Assembly: GCF_025822245.1 (NCBI RefSeq)
Contig: NZ_JACKTL010000017.1
Span: forward strand, 62,001-126,000
Source of the DNA: Mycolicibacterium hodleri
Lineage (GTDB): Bacteria > Actinomycetota > Actinomycetes > Mycobacteriales > Mycobacteriaceae
Reading direction: 5' to 3'
Length of the DNA: 64,000 nt
A program made the translations under genes and the position numbers. Of this stretch, positions 25,861 through 35,939 are shown in pieces. How positions within the stretch are numbered: position 1 is the first letter of the stretch; the number at the start of each line of letters is the position of its first letter. The notes under the pieces were generated by a model. The model was not told the origin of the DNA. It was given only the letters and a program-made list of their open reading frames with translations, and ran no database searches.

Positions 25861-27255
25861 TCAACTACAGGGTGTAGGAGAACCTCTGCGCCGCGCCGTC
25901 AGGCGGACCGGGATCGGGCCCTTGGCGACCGTCGTATAGGGCACCTCGACGGGAAAGTCCGCCTCGAGGGAGCGGATCTCGACCGCCGAGACGATCGTCG
26001 CCAGCGCCAGCGTCGTCTCCAGCAGTGCGAAGTGCTCCCCGATGCACGACCGCGGACCGCCGCTGAACGGAACGAACTGCCACCGGGCGCGCGTGGCCGC
26101 CGCCTCCGGGGCGAATCGCTCCGGGTCGAACGCCATCGGGTCGGCCCACAGCGCGGGATCGCGATGCGCGGCCTGGATGCCGACGGCGACGATGGTGCCC
26201 GCCTCGACCCGGTAACCGGCCACGTCGAAGTCGTCCAGCGCCAGCCGGCCGACGCCGGCGGCGGGCGGGCACAGCCGCAGCGATTCGTTGAGCACCTGGC
26301 GGGTGTACTGCAGCCGCGGCACGTCGGCGGGGGTCAACTCCCCGCTGCCGATCTCGGCGACCTCCGCGGCCACCCTGTTCTGCAGGTCGGGATGGTGACC
26401 CAACGCCCACAGTGAATGCGTCAGCGCCGTCGCGGTGGTGTCGTGCCCGGCGAGCATGAAGATCAGCAGGTCGTTGCACACGTCCCGGTCCGACAGCGCC
26501 GCGCCGGTGACCGGATCGGTGGCGGCCATCAGCGCCCGTACCAGCGGGGCGTCGCGATCCGGGTCCGCACGGCACGCCTGGAGCATCTCGTCGGCGACCT
26601 CGAGCATGGTGGCCACCGCTCGGCGCGCGCGGCGGCGGGCGGGCGTCGGCAGCCAGCGCGGCACCCGCACCGGTCGCAGTGCGCGATCGGCGGCGTAGCC
26701 GGACGCGACGTGCATGCACTCGGCGATCACGTCGGCACGCTCGTTGAGGTCGACGCCGAGAATCGAGCGTCCCAGCGACTGCATGGTCAGGCGGCGGCAC
26801 GCCAGGTCGAGGTCGACCTCCAGGCCGGCGTCGAGGCCGCCGGCGCGCCAGTCGTCGACCACCTCGTGGGCCGCGCCCGACATGTGGCCGCCGAAGCGGC
26901 GGACGTTGTGGTTGGTGAACACCGGCTGCAGGGCCCGCTTGCGCGGTATCCAGCGCTCGTTGGGCAGGACGAACAGGCTGTCCCCCGCCAGGTGGCGAAC
27001 CTCGTCGTGCACGATGCACCGCTCGCCGAGCACGTGGTTGCGGGCCAGCACGTCGCCGATGCCCTCCGGCGAGGTCACCAGCACCAGCGGCGGCATCAGC
27101 CACTTGGGGCCGAACTGGATCCTGGTCACCGGCCCGCCCGCGGCGCTGAGCACCTCACCCCCGGTGTTGAACACCCGCACCGCCTCGAGCAACTGCCGCA
27201 GGGACAGCGGATTCCTCGGAACCCTGGGGAGTCGACTGACGTTCGACGCGGCCAC
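25861..27255 (-). CDS. Cytochrome P450 monooxygenase
   Basis: 464 residues. All P450 hallmarks are present: I-helix oxygen-activation motif [11 protein letters not shown]-helix ExxR in NESLRLCPP, the PERF-type FDPERFAPE, and the haem-Cys loop [20 protein letters not shown]. The length and the N-terminal region without a strong membrane helix suit a soluble actinobacterial class I enzyme needing ferredoxin and ferredoxin reductase; a reductase-like gene lies at 310-1485, but linkage is speculative. It resembles the mycobacterial CYP135/CYP138-like group by eye; I do not assign a CYP number. Substrate unknown. Confidence 0.93.
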   Translation of the reverse strand: MAASNVSRLPRVPRNPLSLRQLLEAVRVFNTGGEVLSAAGGPVTRIQFGPKWLMPPLVLVTSPEGIGDVLARNHVLGERCIVHDEVRHLAGDSLFVLPNERWIPRKRALQPVFTNHNVRRFGGHMSGAAHEVVDDWRAGGLDAGLEVDLDLACRRLTMQSLGRSILGVDLNERADVIAECMHVASGYAADRALRPVRVPRWLPTPARRRARRAVATMLEVADEMLQACRADPDRDAPLVRALMAATDPVTGAALSDRDVCNDLLIFMLAGHDTTATALTHSLWALGHHPDLQNRVAAEVAEIGSGELTPADVPRLQYTRQVLNESLRLCPPAAGVGRLALDDFDVAGYRVEAGTIVAVGIQAAHRDPALWADPMAFDPERFAPEAAATRARWQFVPFSGGPRSCIGEHFALLETTLALATIVSAVEIRSLEADFPVEVPYTTVAKGPIPVRLTARRRGSPTPCS

Positions 27256-27329
27256 GGGGTAATTCTCGCCCGGATGGCTGGCAACGGCAAAGTAGCTAGA
27301 ACGCCGCCCAGGTCACGGGCTGAGCCTTG

Positions 27330-27638
27330 CTAGTCGTCGTCACCCATGTTCTTCTCGCGCACCCCCATGACGTCCTCGCGCTTGACGCCACCACCCTCCT
27401 CGACGTCGCCGAACTTGGGGCTGCCGTCCTCGTCGATCCACTCCGAGACCGCCTGGCCCGTCACGGTATTGCTGGTGCCCGGCAGGCCGACGGTGGGGCG
27501 GTCGTCCTGATAGGCCTTGGCCATCTCCTTGGCCTTCTCCCGGTGTTCGTCGGTGACCTCGGGCTTCTCGGTGAGTTGCTGCCCGTTGGTGTCGTCGGAC
27601 TTCTCGCTGACGTCCTGCTCGTCGTTTCCCATGCCCAT
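27330..27638 (-). CDS. Small acidic, probably disordered protein
   Basis: 102 residues from ATG 27638 (an ATG at 27632 is also possible). The sequence is rich in Asp, Glu, Lys and Gly with no hydrophobic core and reads as intrinsically disordered (SEKSDDTNGQQLTEKPEV; a C-terminal GGGVKREDVMGVREKNMGDD). No known motif. It lies between the P450 and TetR genes on the same strand, but its own upstream gap (52 bases) could hold a promoter. Stress-related small acidic proteins of this look are common in mycobacteria; that is a comparison only. Confidence 0.65.
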   Translation of the reverse strand: MGMGNDEQDVSEKSDDTNGQQLTEKPEVTDEHREKAKEMAKAYQDDRPTVGLPGTSNTVTGQAVSEWIDEDGSPKFGDVEEGGGVKREDVMGVREKNMGDDD

Positions 27639-27690
27639 GGCTGCCCGAAAGTGTGATCTGCGAAACAGTTGCCAGCGTGACGGGCGTGCC

Positions 27691-28293
27691 TTACACCGGA
27701 ACCGCGCGCAGGGCCGTCGGCAGGCTGGGGACGAAGTGCCTCTCGGCAAAGGCACGCAACTCGTCGGGGGTGTCGAGCGGCTCGGCACTGGGGAGCAACA
27801 GCACCACGGCGGCATAGCGCAGGATCGTGGCGGCGAGGTCGTCGACGGCGGCCGCGCCGATCCGGTCGGCAAAGCCGGCGGGGAAGATCACCCGCAACGC
27901 GTCGGCCATCCGCTCGATGGCCGCGCCGTAGTGCCGGCGGGCGAGGTCGAGCACCATCGCGGGTTCCTCGGTCATCATCTGGTTGAGCACCCGGTGCCTG
28001 CGGAACATCAGGATCGACTGGGTGAACGCCTCGACGTAGTAGTTCGCCGGCTTCGCGGCCCGCGTCAACTCCGCGGCGATGTCGGTGAAGAGCACCGCGT
28101 TCTCGCGTTCGATGACGGCGGCCACCAAGTCGTCCTTGTTGGCGAACCTGCGGTAGATCGTCGTGCGGCTGACCCCCGCCCGGCGGGCCACGTCGTCGAG
28201 GGCGACGCGTCGAAAGCCATGCCGCTCGAACTCGACGAGCGCCGCGTCGAGGATTGCCCGCGTCGCCGCGTTGGCCGAGTCAGTGGCGGGCAT
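27691..28293 (-). CDS. TetR-family transcriptional regulator
   Basis: 200 residues. The N-terminal helix-turn-helix is classical: [43 protein letters not shown] within residues 14-56 has the VARRAGVS turn and the TIYRRFANK recognition helix. The remainder is an all-helical ligand-binding domain of typical length. It overlaps the end of the upstream MpaB-like oxygenase gene by 14 bases, so it probably autoregulates that unit in response to a substrate or product of the oxygenase (inference from arrangement). Confidence 0.92.
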   Translation of the reverse strand: MPATDSANAATRAILDAALVEFERHGFRRVALDDVARRAGVSRTTIYRRFANKDDLVAAVIERENAVLFTDIAAELTRAAKPANYYVEAFTQSILMFRRHRVLNQMMTEEPAMVLDLARRHYGAAIERMADALRVIFPAGFADRIGAAAVDDLAATILRYAAVVLLLPSAEPLDTPDELRAFAERHFVPSLPTALRAVPV

Positions 28294-29152
28294 AGCCGAC
28301 CTGGGCGAACTTGTTGTAGCGCACCGTCATCGGCAATCGATTCCACGCCCACTTCACCGGTGCGGACCGCCATACCGCCGCGAAGGCCTGGTAGGCCCGC
28401 TCGCGTCGGGGCCCCCACGGCAGCTCCAGCAGATCCCGCGCCCGCGGCGGCATGCCGCCGGTGGTCAGGAACGCGGCGATCGGATCGAACACCGGGGACA
28501 CCAGCCGCCACGTCAGCGGCGAGACTCCCTTCGGTCGGGGGAATCCCTTGGTGACGTAGCCGACGCCGTACCGGGCGGTGGGATGGGCCACCACGACTTC
28601 GTCCATCATCCGGTCCCAATACCGTTGGAAGCCGGCGTAATCGGCGGGCATCGGCCGGTCACTGACGCCGTAGCGGCGGTACCACGTCTTCGACTCGAGG
28701 TAGATGCGTTCCTTCTCGTCCTCGGTCAGTCGCTTGACGAAGGTGTCGGCGAAGTAGAGCACCTGCTCGACGAAGGTGGCGTGCGCCCAGAAGTAGGTCT
28801 CGGGGTCGAGGGCGTGGTACCTCGCGCTCACCCCGCCCTCGGATGGCATGTCGCCCTTGATGTCGCGGTGGAAGTCGCGGACGCGCGTGCCCTCGCCGGA
28901 GTCCTCGGCGCCGTACACCGTCATCATGATCGGCGGAATCGACCGCTTGACACGGGCAGCCGTGTCGTCGAAGAACACCGAGTGGTCGAGCACGCCCTGG
29001 CCCAATTCGGCCAGCATGTTCTGCAGTACGGCGGGACGCGGGCCGATCAGGTACATGCGGTTGTCGCCGAAGTACTTCCACACCAGCGAGTCGGGCCCGA
29101 GAGGGAGGGCATCGGCGCGCTGGGCATTCTCTGCGAGTTCGGTCACCGACAC
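28280..29152 (-). CDS. DUF2236/MpaB-like (latex-clearing protein-related) oxygenase
   Basis: 290 residues of the DUF2236 family, whose best studied members are b-type haem rubber oxygenase Lcp and the fungal MpaB. Family-typical elements are [20 protein letters not shown] at the N terminus, a [10 protein letters not shown] segment, the helix [17 protein letters not shown] with the probable proximal His, and a C-terminal [15 protein letters not shown]. Mycobacteria carry several paralogues of unknown substrate. It is translated with the TetR gene (overlap). The start is GTG 29152 or GTG 29146; a TAACAC -10-like element just upstream would make the latter leaderless. Confidence 0.85.
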   Translation of the reverse strand: MSVTELAENAQRADALPLGPDSLVWKYFGDNRMYLIGPRPAVLQNMLAELGQGVLDHSVFFDDTAARVKRSIPPIMMTVYGAEDSGEGTRVRDFHRDIKGDMPSEGGVSARYHALDPETYFWAHATFVEQVLYFADTFVKRLTEDEKERIYLESKTWYRRYGVSDRPMPADYAGFQRYWDRMMDEVVVAHPTARYGVGYVTKGFPRPKGVSPLTWRLVSPVFDPIAAFLTTGGMPPRARDLLELPWGPRRERAYQAFAAVWRSAPVKWAWNRLPMTVRYNKFAQVGYARH

Positions 29153-29211
29153 AGTGTTACAGATTTCGCACTTTGTACCAATAGCGGTGTGAGTGGGCTC
29201 ACTCGGTGGGT

Positions 29212-29442
29212 TCAGCGGCGGCGGAGTCGGGCGATGCCGAGAACGGCGAACACCGCCGCCACCGTCAACAGCAGCGTCGCCAACACGATCAGCGACGGGT
29301 CATAGGTCACGGTCGGCATCGACGGCTCCGACGCGATGATCGGGGCGGCCACCGCCGAGGATGGGGCCGCCAGCCAGCTCAGGACGCACCCGAGCCCGGC
29401 GAGGGCGGCCAGCACCAGCTCCAGGACGGCGCGGGCCTTCAC
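29212..29442 (-). CDS. Small two-helix membrane protein (Rv0514-like position)
   Basis: 76 residues from GTG 29442. It has two hydrophobic helices (about 5-28 and 50-70) separated by a short extracytoplasmic loop with SEPSMPTVTYDPS, and an Arg-rich C-terminal end. No family is recognised. The start overlaps the upstream stop as GTGA, so it is the last gene of a chain of small membrane proteins downstream of hemB. Function unknown. Confidence 0.7.
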   Translation of the reverse strand: MKARAVLELVLAALAGLGCVLSWLAAPSSAVAAPIIASEPSMPTVTYDPSLIVLATLLLTVAAVFAVLGIARLRRR

Positions 29443-29906
29443 GCCGCCTCCCCGTCCACGACGGAGACCAGCGCGATCCGCAGCTGCCGGTGCCTGCGCG
29501 CCCACGCCTGCGCCCGGCGGCCGCTGGTGAGCTTCACGCCGATGCCCGTGCGACCGCGCGGCACACCGGTCAGCTCCCCAAGGGCCCGGGAGGATTGCCA
29601 CACCGGCAGCTCCGGTCCGTCGGCCTCCGGATAGATCCTGACGATCTCCGAGATCAGGATGGTCTCGGCACCCTGCCGCAGATACTCCGGCGTCAACTCC
29701 ACCGACGTGTGGATGCGGGCGGCCTTGACCTGCAGCCCAAGGAAGCCCGTGACCAACACCAGGAACACGCCGGGCAGCAGGGGCTGCCAGCCGTAACCCG
29801 AGGACACCTGGATGAACATCATCGTCACCGCGGCCACCGGGCCCGCCGCCAACCACCACAACGTGGCACCCGGTTCGCGGAACAGGATCTCGGGTTCGGC
29901 ACTCAT
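29439..29906 (-). CDS. Two-helix membrane protein with a C-terminal soluble domain
   Basis: 155 residues from ATG 29906. Two adjacent hydrophobic helices (about 16-33 and 42-62) are followed by a beta-rich domain (VELTPEYLRQGAETILISEI through the basic segment RRAQAWARRHRQLRIALVSV) that resembles small PH-like or DUF3093-like cytoplasmic domains; I cannot assign the family with confidence. Both ends overlap neighbours (ATGA at 29903-29906, GTGA at 29439-29442), so it is translationally coupled in the hemB-downstream chain. Confidence 0.75.
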   Translation of the reverse strand: MSAEPEILFREPGATLWWLAAGPVAAVTMMFIQVSSGYGWQPLLPGVFLVLVTGFLGLQVKAARIHTSVELTPEYLRQGAETILISEIVRIYPEADGPELPVWQSSRALGELTGVPRGRTGIGVKLTSGRRAQAWARRHRQLRIALVSVVDGEAA

Positions 29907-30307
29907 GGACGTTCCTGGGTGTCGTACCACCGCTGAGCCGAGGCCTGCTGGTTCATCGCCGAGCCGGTGATGAACAGGACCATGATCACCGCGACGATCA
30001 CCACGCCGAACGGCGCGATCCCGGCCACGACGAGCAGCACCGCGAGGTAGGCCACCGAGGCCATCGCCAGGCCGACCGCGGCACTCGCGAACCGCTTCGA
30101 CCCCTTGCGCGCCCGCCCCGCCAGGTAGCCCTGGGCCAGACCGGCGACGACGAGGATCAACCCGGCCACCTGAAAGAACAGCGCGGTGGTGAAGGTGCCG
30201 ATCAGCATGCCGAAGGCCGCCGCCAGGACGGACGCGACCAGCCAGCACCAGAACGCCACGGTCACGGTGCGCGGACGACGGGAGTCGGGCACGGGCGAAT
30301 CGGGCAT
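29903..30307 (-). CDS. Four-helix membrane protein of unknown function
   Basis: 134 residues: a short polar N terminus, then four hydrophobic helices (about 16-35, 39-60, 74-95, 98-118) and a polar tail (NQQASAQRWYDTQE). Related in look to the next gene upstream, both having a WLW/WCWLV first helix and similar spacing, so the two may be diverged duplicates. Coupled to the downstream gene by an ATGA overlap. No function recognised. Confidence 0.75.
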   Translation of the reverse strand: MPDSPVPDSRRPRTVTVAFWCWLVASVLAAAFGMLIGTFTTALFFQVAGLILVVAGLAQGYLAGRARKGSKRFASAAVGLAMASVAYLAVLLVVAGIAPFGVVIVAVIMVLFITGSAMNQQASAQRWYDTQERP

Positions 30308-30331
30308 GGTCGGGCCAGCCTAGCGTCACGC

Positions 30332-30805
30332 TCAGCGCGTGAAGTAGGCGTGGGCGTCCTTGCGGTGCAGCAGATAGATGCCACCGGCGACGCACACGGC
30401 CCCGATGATCGCGGTCACCGCAAAGACGAAGGCCGCCACCGTGGGTCGGTCGACGCCGAACAGGTTGGTCAGCGCGTAGACGATCGTCGCCGCCCCGCCG
30501 CCGGTGAGCAGGGTCCGCGCCAAGCGATACCCCTCGCGCAACAGGAACAGGAGCGTCACCACCACCGACGCGACGACGAAGAGGAAGACGCCGGACACGC
30601 CGTAGACCACCGCGCCGGGTCCGGCCACGGGCAGGGTCGCGAGGTCGACGACGTAGCCGATCACCATCATCGTCGTGGCGACCAGCCACAGCCAGAAGCC
30701 GGTGTCGACGTCGTCGGGACGTGGGACGGGTCCCGCCCCACCCGGCGGCCCCTGTGGCGGACCCTGGTGCGGTCCGGGCGGCGGACCCTGGTGCGGTCCG
30801 GTCAC
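30332..30805 (-). CDS. Four-helix membrane protein with Gly-Pro-His repeats (Rv0513-like position)
   Basis: 157 residues from GTG 30805. The N terminus is a short repeat-rich stretch, GPHQGPPPGPHQGPPQGPP, followed by four hydrophobic helices (about 38-58, 66-90, 102-120, 124-145). The start overlaps the hemB stop as GTGA, so it is made together with porphobilinogen synthase, as the conserved transmembrane protein next to hemB is in M. tuberculosis. A link to haem metabolism is suggested only by position. Confidence 0.75.
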   Translation of the reverse strand: MTGPHQGPPPGPHQGPPQGPPGGAGPVPRPDDVDTGFWLWLVATTMMVIGYVVDLATLPVAGPGAVVYGVSGVFLFVVASVVVTLLFLLREGYRLARTLLTGGGAATIVYALTNLFGVDRPTVAAFVFAVTAIIGAVCVAGGIYLLHRKDAHAYFTR

Positions 30806-31815
30806 GACAACCAATCCGCGACGTCGGCCGCCCAGTAGGACAGCACGATGTCGGCGCCGGCCCGGCGGATGCTCGTCAACGTCTCGAGCGCCACCGTGCG
30901 GAGGTCGATCCACCCCTTGTCGGCCGCCGCGCAGATCATCGAGTACTCGCCCGAAACCTGATACGCCGCAACCGGAACCGGCGACATCTCCGCGGCGGCG
31001 CGCACCACGTCCAGGTAGGCCATCGCGGGCTTGACCATGATGATGTCGGCACCCTCGTCGATGTCGAGTTCGACCTCGTGCAACGCCTCCCGGGCATTGC
31101 CCGGATTCTGCTGGTACGTCCGGCGATCGCCCTCCAGGCTCGAGCCCACGGCCTCGCGGAACGGGCCGTAGAAGCCGGAGGCGAACTTCGCCGCGTAGGC
31201 CAGGATCACCACGTCGGTGTGACCGGCGGCGTCGAGGCCGCCCCTGATGGCCGCGACCTGGCCGTCCATCATCCCGCTCGGACCCACCACGTGGGCGCCC
31301 GAATTGGCTTGCGCGACAGCTAGTTCGACGTAGCGCGCATTCGTGACGTCGTTGTCCACCCGCCCGCGGACGTCGAGCACCCCGCAGTGACCGTGGTCGG
31401 TGAACTCGTCCAGACACGTGTCGGCCATCACCACCGTGTCCGACCCCAGTTCGGACGCCAGATCTCGCAGCGCCACGTTCAGGATGCCGTCCTCGGCGAC
31501 CCCGGCCGAGCCGGTCGCGTCCTTGTCCTCGTCCTTCGGCACGCCGAACAACATCAACCCGCCGACGCCTGCCGCGACCGCGTCGACCGCCGCCTTGCGC
31601 AACGAATCACGCGTGTGCTGATAGACCCCGGGCATCGAGTCGATGGGCCGCGGCTCGGAGATGCCGTCGGCGACGAACATCGGCAGCACCAGATGCCGTG
31701 GCTCCAACGACGTCTGGGCGACGAGCCGGCGCATCGCCGGCGTCGACCGCAGGCGACGTGGTCGGTGACTGAGGGACGACCCGCTCGCGGGAAGACCGTC
31801 GGGGAATGTCGGCAT
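30802..31815 (-). CDS. hemB: Porphobilinogen synthase (delta-aminolevulinic acid dehydratase)
   Basis: 337 residues. The metal-site region VVMADTCLDEFTDHGHCG is present, as are the two substrate Lys residues, in YAAKFASGFYGPFREA and in IIMVKPAMAYLD. It condenses two 5-aminolevulinates to porphobilinogen. The gene is fourth in the hemA-hemC-hemD-hemB series, 11 bases after hemD, and is followed by membrane proteins with overlapping starts. ATG 31815 is chosen because upstream codons belong to the hemD-overlapping frame and lack similarity to the family. Confidence 0.96.
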   Translation of the reverse strand: MPTFPDGLPASGSSLSHRPRRLRSTPAMRRLVAQTSLEPRHLVLPMFVADGISEPRPIDSMPGVYQHTRDSLRKAAVDAVAAGVGGLMLFGVPKDEDKDATGSAGVAEDGILNVALRDLASELGSDTVVMADTCLDEFTDHGHCGVLDVRGRVDNDVTNARYVELAVAQANSGAHVVGPSGMMDGQVAAIRGGLDAAGHTDVVILAYAAKFASGFYGPFREAVGSSLEGDRRTYQQNPGNAREALHEVELDIDEGADIIMVKPAMAYLDVVRAAAEMSPVPVAAYQVSGEYSMICAAADKGWIDLRTVALETLTSIRRAGADIVLSYWAADVADWLS

Positions 31816-31826
31816 GCCGGCCTCCG

Positions 31827-33482
31827 TTACCTCCGGCGACTCTTCTTGCGCGGAGGAGGCAACGCACCCTCGGCGCGCAGGCGCGCGGCGTGCTCGGCCA
31901 ACGCCTCGACGAGCGGACCGACCGCGGCCGTCTCCGGCTGCACGTCGACCCTGAGCCCGAATTCGGCTGCGGTCTCGGCGGTCTTGGGCCCGATGCACGC
32001 GACGATGGTGCGTGCGTGCGGCTTGCCCGCGATGCCGACCAGGTTGCGCACGGTCGAACTCGAGGTGAAGCACACCGCGTCGAAGCCACCGGTCTTGATC
32101 ATCTCGCGCGTCTGCGCGGGCGGCGGGGCCGCCCGGACGGTGCGGTACGCCGTGACGTCCTCGATCTCCCAGCCGCGCTCGCGCAGCCCCTCGGCGAGGG
32201 TCTCCGTCGCGATGTCGGCGCGGGGCAGCAGCACCCGGTTCACCGGATCGAAGATGTCGTCATACGGCGGGAACTCGTCGAGCAGGCCCAGCGAGGACTG
32301 CTCGCCGGAGGGCACCAGTTCGGGATTGATGCCGAATGCGCGAACCTTGTCCGCGGTCGCCTGTCCGACACAGGCGATCTTCACACCCGAGAAGGCGCGG
32401 GCGTCGAGACCGAACTCGTTGAACTTCTCCCACACCGCACGCACGGCGTTGGTGGAGGTGAACACCACCCACTGGAACCGGCCGTCCACCAAACCCTTGA
32501 CGGCCCTTTCCATCTGCGCCGGGCTGCGGGGCGGTTCGACGGCGATCGTCGGCACCTCGATGGGCAATGCGCCATGACCGACGAGGCGGTCGCTCATCTC
32601 ACCGGCCTGGTCCTTGGTACGGGGCACCAGCACGGTCCAGCCGTACAGCGCCCGGCTCTCCCACCAATTCAGCTTGGCGCGGTTGGAGACGGTCTTGCCG
32701 ATCGTCACGACCAGCGGGCCATTGAGCGGCCCCGTCGACTCGGCGGCCACCAACGTCGCCTTGTCGAGCAGACCCGACAGCGTGGACTCCACCGAACGCT
32801 GCTGGCACGTCGTGCCGTTCGCGGTGACGACGCAGGGCGTCGACTCGGTCAACCCGTACTCGATCAGGGTGCGTGCGGCATCCGGAAGGTGAGATGCGGT
32901 GGCGTGCAAGATCAATGGACCCGGCGCCGCCGCGAGGGCCGCCCAGTCCACGTCGCCGCGAACGTCGGCCACGGTGTGCGACGAGCCGAGCGGCAGCCCC
33001 GCGTACGTGGGCACCGCCGCGGCGGGCGCCAGGCCGGGCACGATCTCGAACTGGGCCTGCGTGCGGGCCAGCGCACCGACCTCGGTGATGACCGAGTCGA
33101 CCGAGAGCGGGTCGCCGGCCACTAGGCGCACGACGTCGACGCCGGTACGCGCCTCGTGCACCAGCAGCTTGGCGACCTCGGTCGGATCTCCCAGGGCGGG
33201 GCGGATGTCTGCGCCCCCGGGGAGGGTGGTCGTGGTTCCCGCGACGCCGGCGTCCGCCGTCGTCCCGTCGTCGTTCTGGGCGGCCTCCGCCGGGCCCGAC
33301 GTGGGCGGCAGCTCGGAGCCAACTATGGCGAGCACCGCCTCGGGTACGTCAGGGTCCGTGAAGACCAGTGCCGCGTTGGCCAATACCGTGCGCGCCCTCG
33401 TCGTCAGCAGGCCCGGATCACCGGGGCCTGAACCGACGAACGTGATGCGGCCGGGCTTGAGCTTGCGCCCTCGGGTCGTCAT
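31827..33482 (-). CDS. hemD: Fused uroporphyrinogen-III C-methyltransferase / uroporphyrinogen-III synthase
   Basis: 551 residues with two domains. Residues about 10-240 form a SUMT-type methyltransferase (GRITFVGSGPGDPGLLTTRA at the start, VRLVAGDPLSVD in the middle). Residues about 265-530 form a HemD domain (TVLVPRTKDQAGEMSDRL, FTSTNAVRAVWEKF, DAVCFTSSSTVRNLV). The first domain would make precorrin-2 for sirohaem or cobalamin and the second closes the ring for haem, so the protein sits at the branch point. The fusion is usual in actinobacteria (Rv0511). The methyltransferase half has an Asn/Asp-rich insertion around residues 50-90 absent from compact SUMTs, so its activity may be altered. 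Confidence 0.93.
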   Translation of the reverse strand: MTTRGRKLKPGRITFVGSGPGDPGLLTTRARTVLANAALVFTDPDVPEAVLAIVGSELPPTSGPAEAAQNDDGTTADAGVAGTTTTLPGGADIRPALGDPTEVAKLLVHEARTGVDVVRLVAGDPLSVDSVITEVGALARTQAQFEIVPGLAPAAAVPTYAGLPLGSSHTVADVRGDVDWAALAAAPGPLILHATASHLPDAARTLIEYGLTESTPCVVTANGTTCQQRSVESTLSGLLDKATLVAAESTGPLNGPLVVTIGKTVSNRAKLNWWESRALYGWTVLVPRTKDQAGEMSDRLVGHGALPIEVPTIAVEPPRSPAQMERAVKGLVDGRFQWVVFTSTNAVRAVWEKFNEFGLDARAFSGVKIACVGQATADKVRAFGINPELVPSGEQSSLGLLDEFPPYDDIFDPVNRVLLPRADIATETLAEGLRERGWEIEDVTAYRTVRAAPPPAQTREMIKTGGFDAVCFTSSSTVRNLVGIAGKPHARTIVACIGPKTAETAAEFGLRVDVQPETAAVGPLVEALAEHAARLRAEGALPPPRKKSRRR

Positions 33483-33485
33483 CCT

Positions 33486-34445
33486 TCACTCCCGCTCTGT
33501 CGTCCGCTGATCCAACAACTCCCGTGCTCCCAGCTCGAACAGCTCCGCGGCGACCGAGAGACCAAGCTCTGCGGCCCGTTCGGGGCTCCCGATTCCGGAC
33601 GCCCGGATCACGTCGGATCCGTCCAGCGTCGCCACGCAGCCGCGCAACGACAGCTCGTCGAAGACGTTGCCTTCCTCGTCGATGGACTCGACCACTTCCG
33701 CGATCGCACCCACCGGCGCTGAACACCCCGCCTCGAGCTCGGCGAGCAGGACTCGCTCCGCGGTGACTGCGACGCGCGTGTCGGCGTGATCCATCTCCGC
33801 CAGCAGCGCAACGAGCTCCGAGTCGCCCGCGCGGCACTCCACCGCGAGCGCACCTTGGGCCGGCGCTGGCAACATCTGCACCGGCTCCAGAGTCTCGGTG
33901 ACGTCGCCTTGCCGTCCGATGCGGACCAACCCCGCCCGGGCGACGACGACGCCGTCGAAATCACCGTTGCTTACCCTGTTCAACCTGGTGTCTAGGTTGC
34001 CTCTTAGGGGGCGAATTTCCAAACCGAGACCCAGTGCTCTAAGCTGCGCCGTCCGCCGCGGGCTCGACGTGCCGATCACCGAGCCGGCTGGCAACTCCCC
34101 CAGCACCAGTCCGTCACGGGCCACCAGGGCGTCCCTGGCGTCCTCGCGTGGCGGGATGGCCGCGATCACGAATCGGTCGTCGGCGGCGGTCGGCAAATCC
34201 TTGTAGGAGTGCACCGCCACGTCGACGCTGCCGTCGGCGATGGCATCGCGCAGCGCCGCGGTGAACACCCCGATCCCGATGTCGGCAATGGGACCGCTGG
34301 ACCGGTCACCGGCGGTGGAGACGATGACGAGTTCGGCGGCGTGCCCCTTGGCGATCAGAGCATCTCTGACGAGGCCGGCCTGGGTGGTAGCCAGAAGGCT
34401 GCCCCTGGTGCCGATCCGGATGGCCGTATCGCGCGAAAATGACAA
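33486..34445 (-). CDS. hemC: Hydroxymethylbilane synthase (porphobilinogen deaminase)
   Basis: About 319 residues. [15 protein letters not shown] opens the first domain. SYKDLPTA holds the catalytic Asp/Lys loop, [15 protein letters not shown] and [11 protein letters not shown] bind the substrate and cofactor carboxylates, and [11 protein letters not shown] contains the Cys that carries the dipyrromethane cofactor. It polymerises four porphobilinogens into hydroxymethylbilane for HemD. No ATG or GTG lies near the conserved N terminus; I use TTG 34445, four bases after the hemA stop. ATG 34481, which would overlap hemA by 32 bases, is the alternative. Confidence 0.95.
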   Translation of the reverse strand: MSFSRDTAIRIGTRGSLLATTQAGLVRDALIAKGHAAELVIVSTAGDRSSGPIADIGIGVFTAALRDAIADGSVDVAVHSYKDLPTAADDRFVIAAIPPREDARDALVARDGLVLGELPAGSVIGTSSPRRTAQLRALGLGLEIRPLRGNLDTRLNRVSNGDFDGVVVARAGLVRIGRQGDVTETLEPVQMLPAPAQGALAVECRAGDSELVALLAEMDHADTRVAVTAERVLLAELEAGCSAPVGAIAEVVESIDEEGNVFDELSLRGCVATLDGSDVIRASGIGSPERAAELGLSVAAELFELGARELLDQRTTERE

Positions 34446-34449
34446 GTGT

Positions 34450-35820
34450 CTACTCAGCCTGACCAAGGTCGAACCGGGCATCGCCGGGGATCAATTCCGT
34501 TGCCATGAGCGGCAATTCGCCGCCAGACACCGCGTCGACGGCCTGCGGGTCCAGTTCGAACAGCTCGCGCAGCGCCTCGGCGTAACTGTCGCCACCCGGC
34601 GCGCTGGCCAGTTGCTTGACTCGGACGGTCGGGGCGTGCAGGAGCTTGTCGACGACCCGGCGCACCGTCCGCGCCACCTCGTCGCGGTGGGCGGCCTCGA
34701 GGCCCGGAAGCCGGTTGTCCAACCGCAGCAACTCGGCCTCGACGACGTCGGCGGCCCGCTGACGCAGGGCCGTCACGGTGGGCGTCACCTCCGCCATCCG
34801 TTGCCCGGCAAGATAGTTGGCAACCTCTGCGGCAACGATCGCGCGCGCATCCTCGGCGTCCGACGCAGCGGCGCGGGCGGCCGGCTCGCGCTGGATGCGC
34901 TCCATGTCGACGACGTAGACGCCGGGCAGGCCGGCAATGGCCGCGTCGACGTCGCGGGGCATGCCCAGATCGCACACCACCAACTGCTTGGGTTCCTGGC
35001 CGTGCGCGAGCCCGCGGTGCACGTCGGCGAGCGAGACCACGGGGCGCACGGCCCCGGTACACGACACCACCACGTCGGCGTCGGCGAGCACCGCCGGGAT
35101 GTGGTCGAACGGGAAGGCGTGTGCGTCGACGCCCTGCGCCCGTAGGTTCTCGACGAGCCGCTCGGCCCGCGGCAGCGAGCGGTTCACCACGTGCACCCGG
35201 CCGATGCCGGCCCGCACCAGGTGGGCGGCCGCCAGCGACCCCATGGACCCGGCACCGATCACCGCGGCCGACCGACCGGCGAGACCGTCCAACTTCCGGT
35301 CGGCCATGCCCAACGCCACCGACACCACCGAGGCGCCCGCCGCGTCGATACCGGTCTCGGAATGCACGCGCTTGCCGACCTGCAGCGCGCGTTGCGCCAG
35401 CTCGTGCAGGGTGCGACCGACGGTCTGGTGGGCTTCGGCCGAGGCGTACGAGCGGCGCACCTGGCCCAGCACCTGCTGCTCGCCGATCACCGCGGAGTCC
35501 AACCCGCTGGTCACCGCGAACAGGTGCTCGACGGCGGCTTCGGCGTACCGGACGTAGGCGTGCTTGGTCAGGTCGCCCAGCGACAAGCCGGAGTGTTCGG
35601 ACAGCACCTGCCCGATGACGGAGAGCCCGCCGTGGAACGCCTCCACGACCGCGTAGATCTCGACGCGGTTGCAGGTGGAGAGGACCATCGCCTCGGTGAC
35701 GAGCGGCGACCGGAGCACTTCGTCGACGATCTTGGCCTGATCGGACTCGTCGGTGCTGAGACGCTCCAGGACCGACACCGGGGCACTGCGATGCGAAACC
35801 CCGAACAGAAGAACGCTCAT
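34450..35820 (-). CDS. hemA: Glutamyl-tRNA reductase
   Basis: 456 residues. [20 protein letters not shown] opens the catalytic domain, with the nucleophilic Cys50 in [25 protein letters not shown] follows, then the NADPH domain with [12 protein letters not shown], and a long C-terminal dimerisation helix. It reduces glutamyl-tRNA to glutamate-1-semialdehyde, the first committed step of the C5 pathway, feeding HemL encoded at 24516-25829. First gene of the hemA-C-D-B operon; a promoter with an inverted repeat lies 53-82 bases upstream of its ATG. Confidence 0.96.
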   Translation of the reverse strand: MSVLLFGVSHRSAPVSVLERLSTDESDQAKIVDEVLRSPLVTEAMVLSTCNRVEIYAVVEAFHGGLSVIGQVLSEHSGLSLGDLTKHAYVRYAEAAVEHLFAVTSGLDSAVIGEQQVLGQVRRSYASAEAHQTVGRTLHELAQRALQVGKRVHSETGIDAAGASVVSVALGMADRKLDGLAGRSAAVIGAGSMGSLAAAHLVRAGIGRVHVVNRSLPRAERLVENLRAQGVDAHAFPFDHIPAVLADADVVVSCTGAVRPVVSLADVHRGLAHGQEPKQLVVCDLGMPRDVDAAIAGLPGVYVVDMERIQREPAARAAASDAEDARAIVAAEVANYLAGQRMAEVTPTVTALRQRAADVVEAELLRLDNRLPGLEAAHRDEVARTVRRVVDKLLHAPTVRVKQLASAPGGDSYAEALRELFELDPQAVDAVSGGELPLMATELIPGDARFDLGQAE

Positions 35821-35872
35821 GGCCTCGTCACCGTGCTACTTTCCCGTCGCTACGCCGCCCCGGATGACATCG

Positions 35873-35902
35873 AAGATAGTCGGCCATCTGTCCGCCGACC
35901 AA
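35873..35902 (-). promoter_or_regulatory. Candidate hemA operon promoter with an inverted repeat in the spacer
   Basis: Reading the minus strand, TTGGTC (35902-35897) and TATCTT (35878-35873) are separated by 18 bases and resemble a housekeeping -35/-10 pair. The inverted repeat GTCGGC-n9-GCCGAC (35879-35899) fills the spacer and overlaps the -35, exactly where a repressor would block polymerase. The leader to the hemA ATG would be about 45 bases. Confidence 0.4.
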
Positions 35903-35939
35903 ATTCGAGGTGAGGGTCACGTGCACGAATCCCCGGTAG

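Noticed and set aside
310..27255. Ferredoxin reductase-like gene and P450 as a functional pair
   Set aside because: They are 25 kb apart with no ferredoxin nearby; no evidence beyond compatible chemistry.
29191..29204. Palindrome GAGTG-GGCT-CACTC upstream of the MpaB-like gene
   Set aside because: It could be an operator for the oxygenase-TetR unit, but it is short and could equally be a weak hairpin; not listed as a feature.
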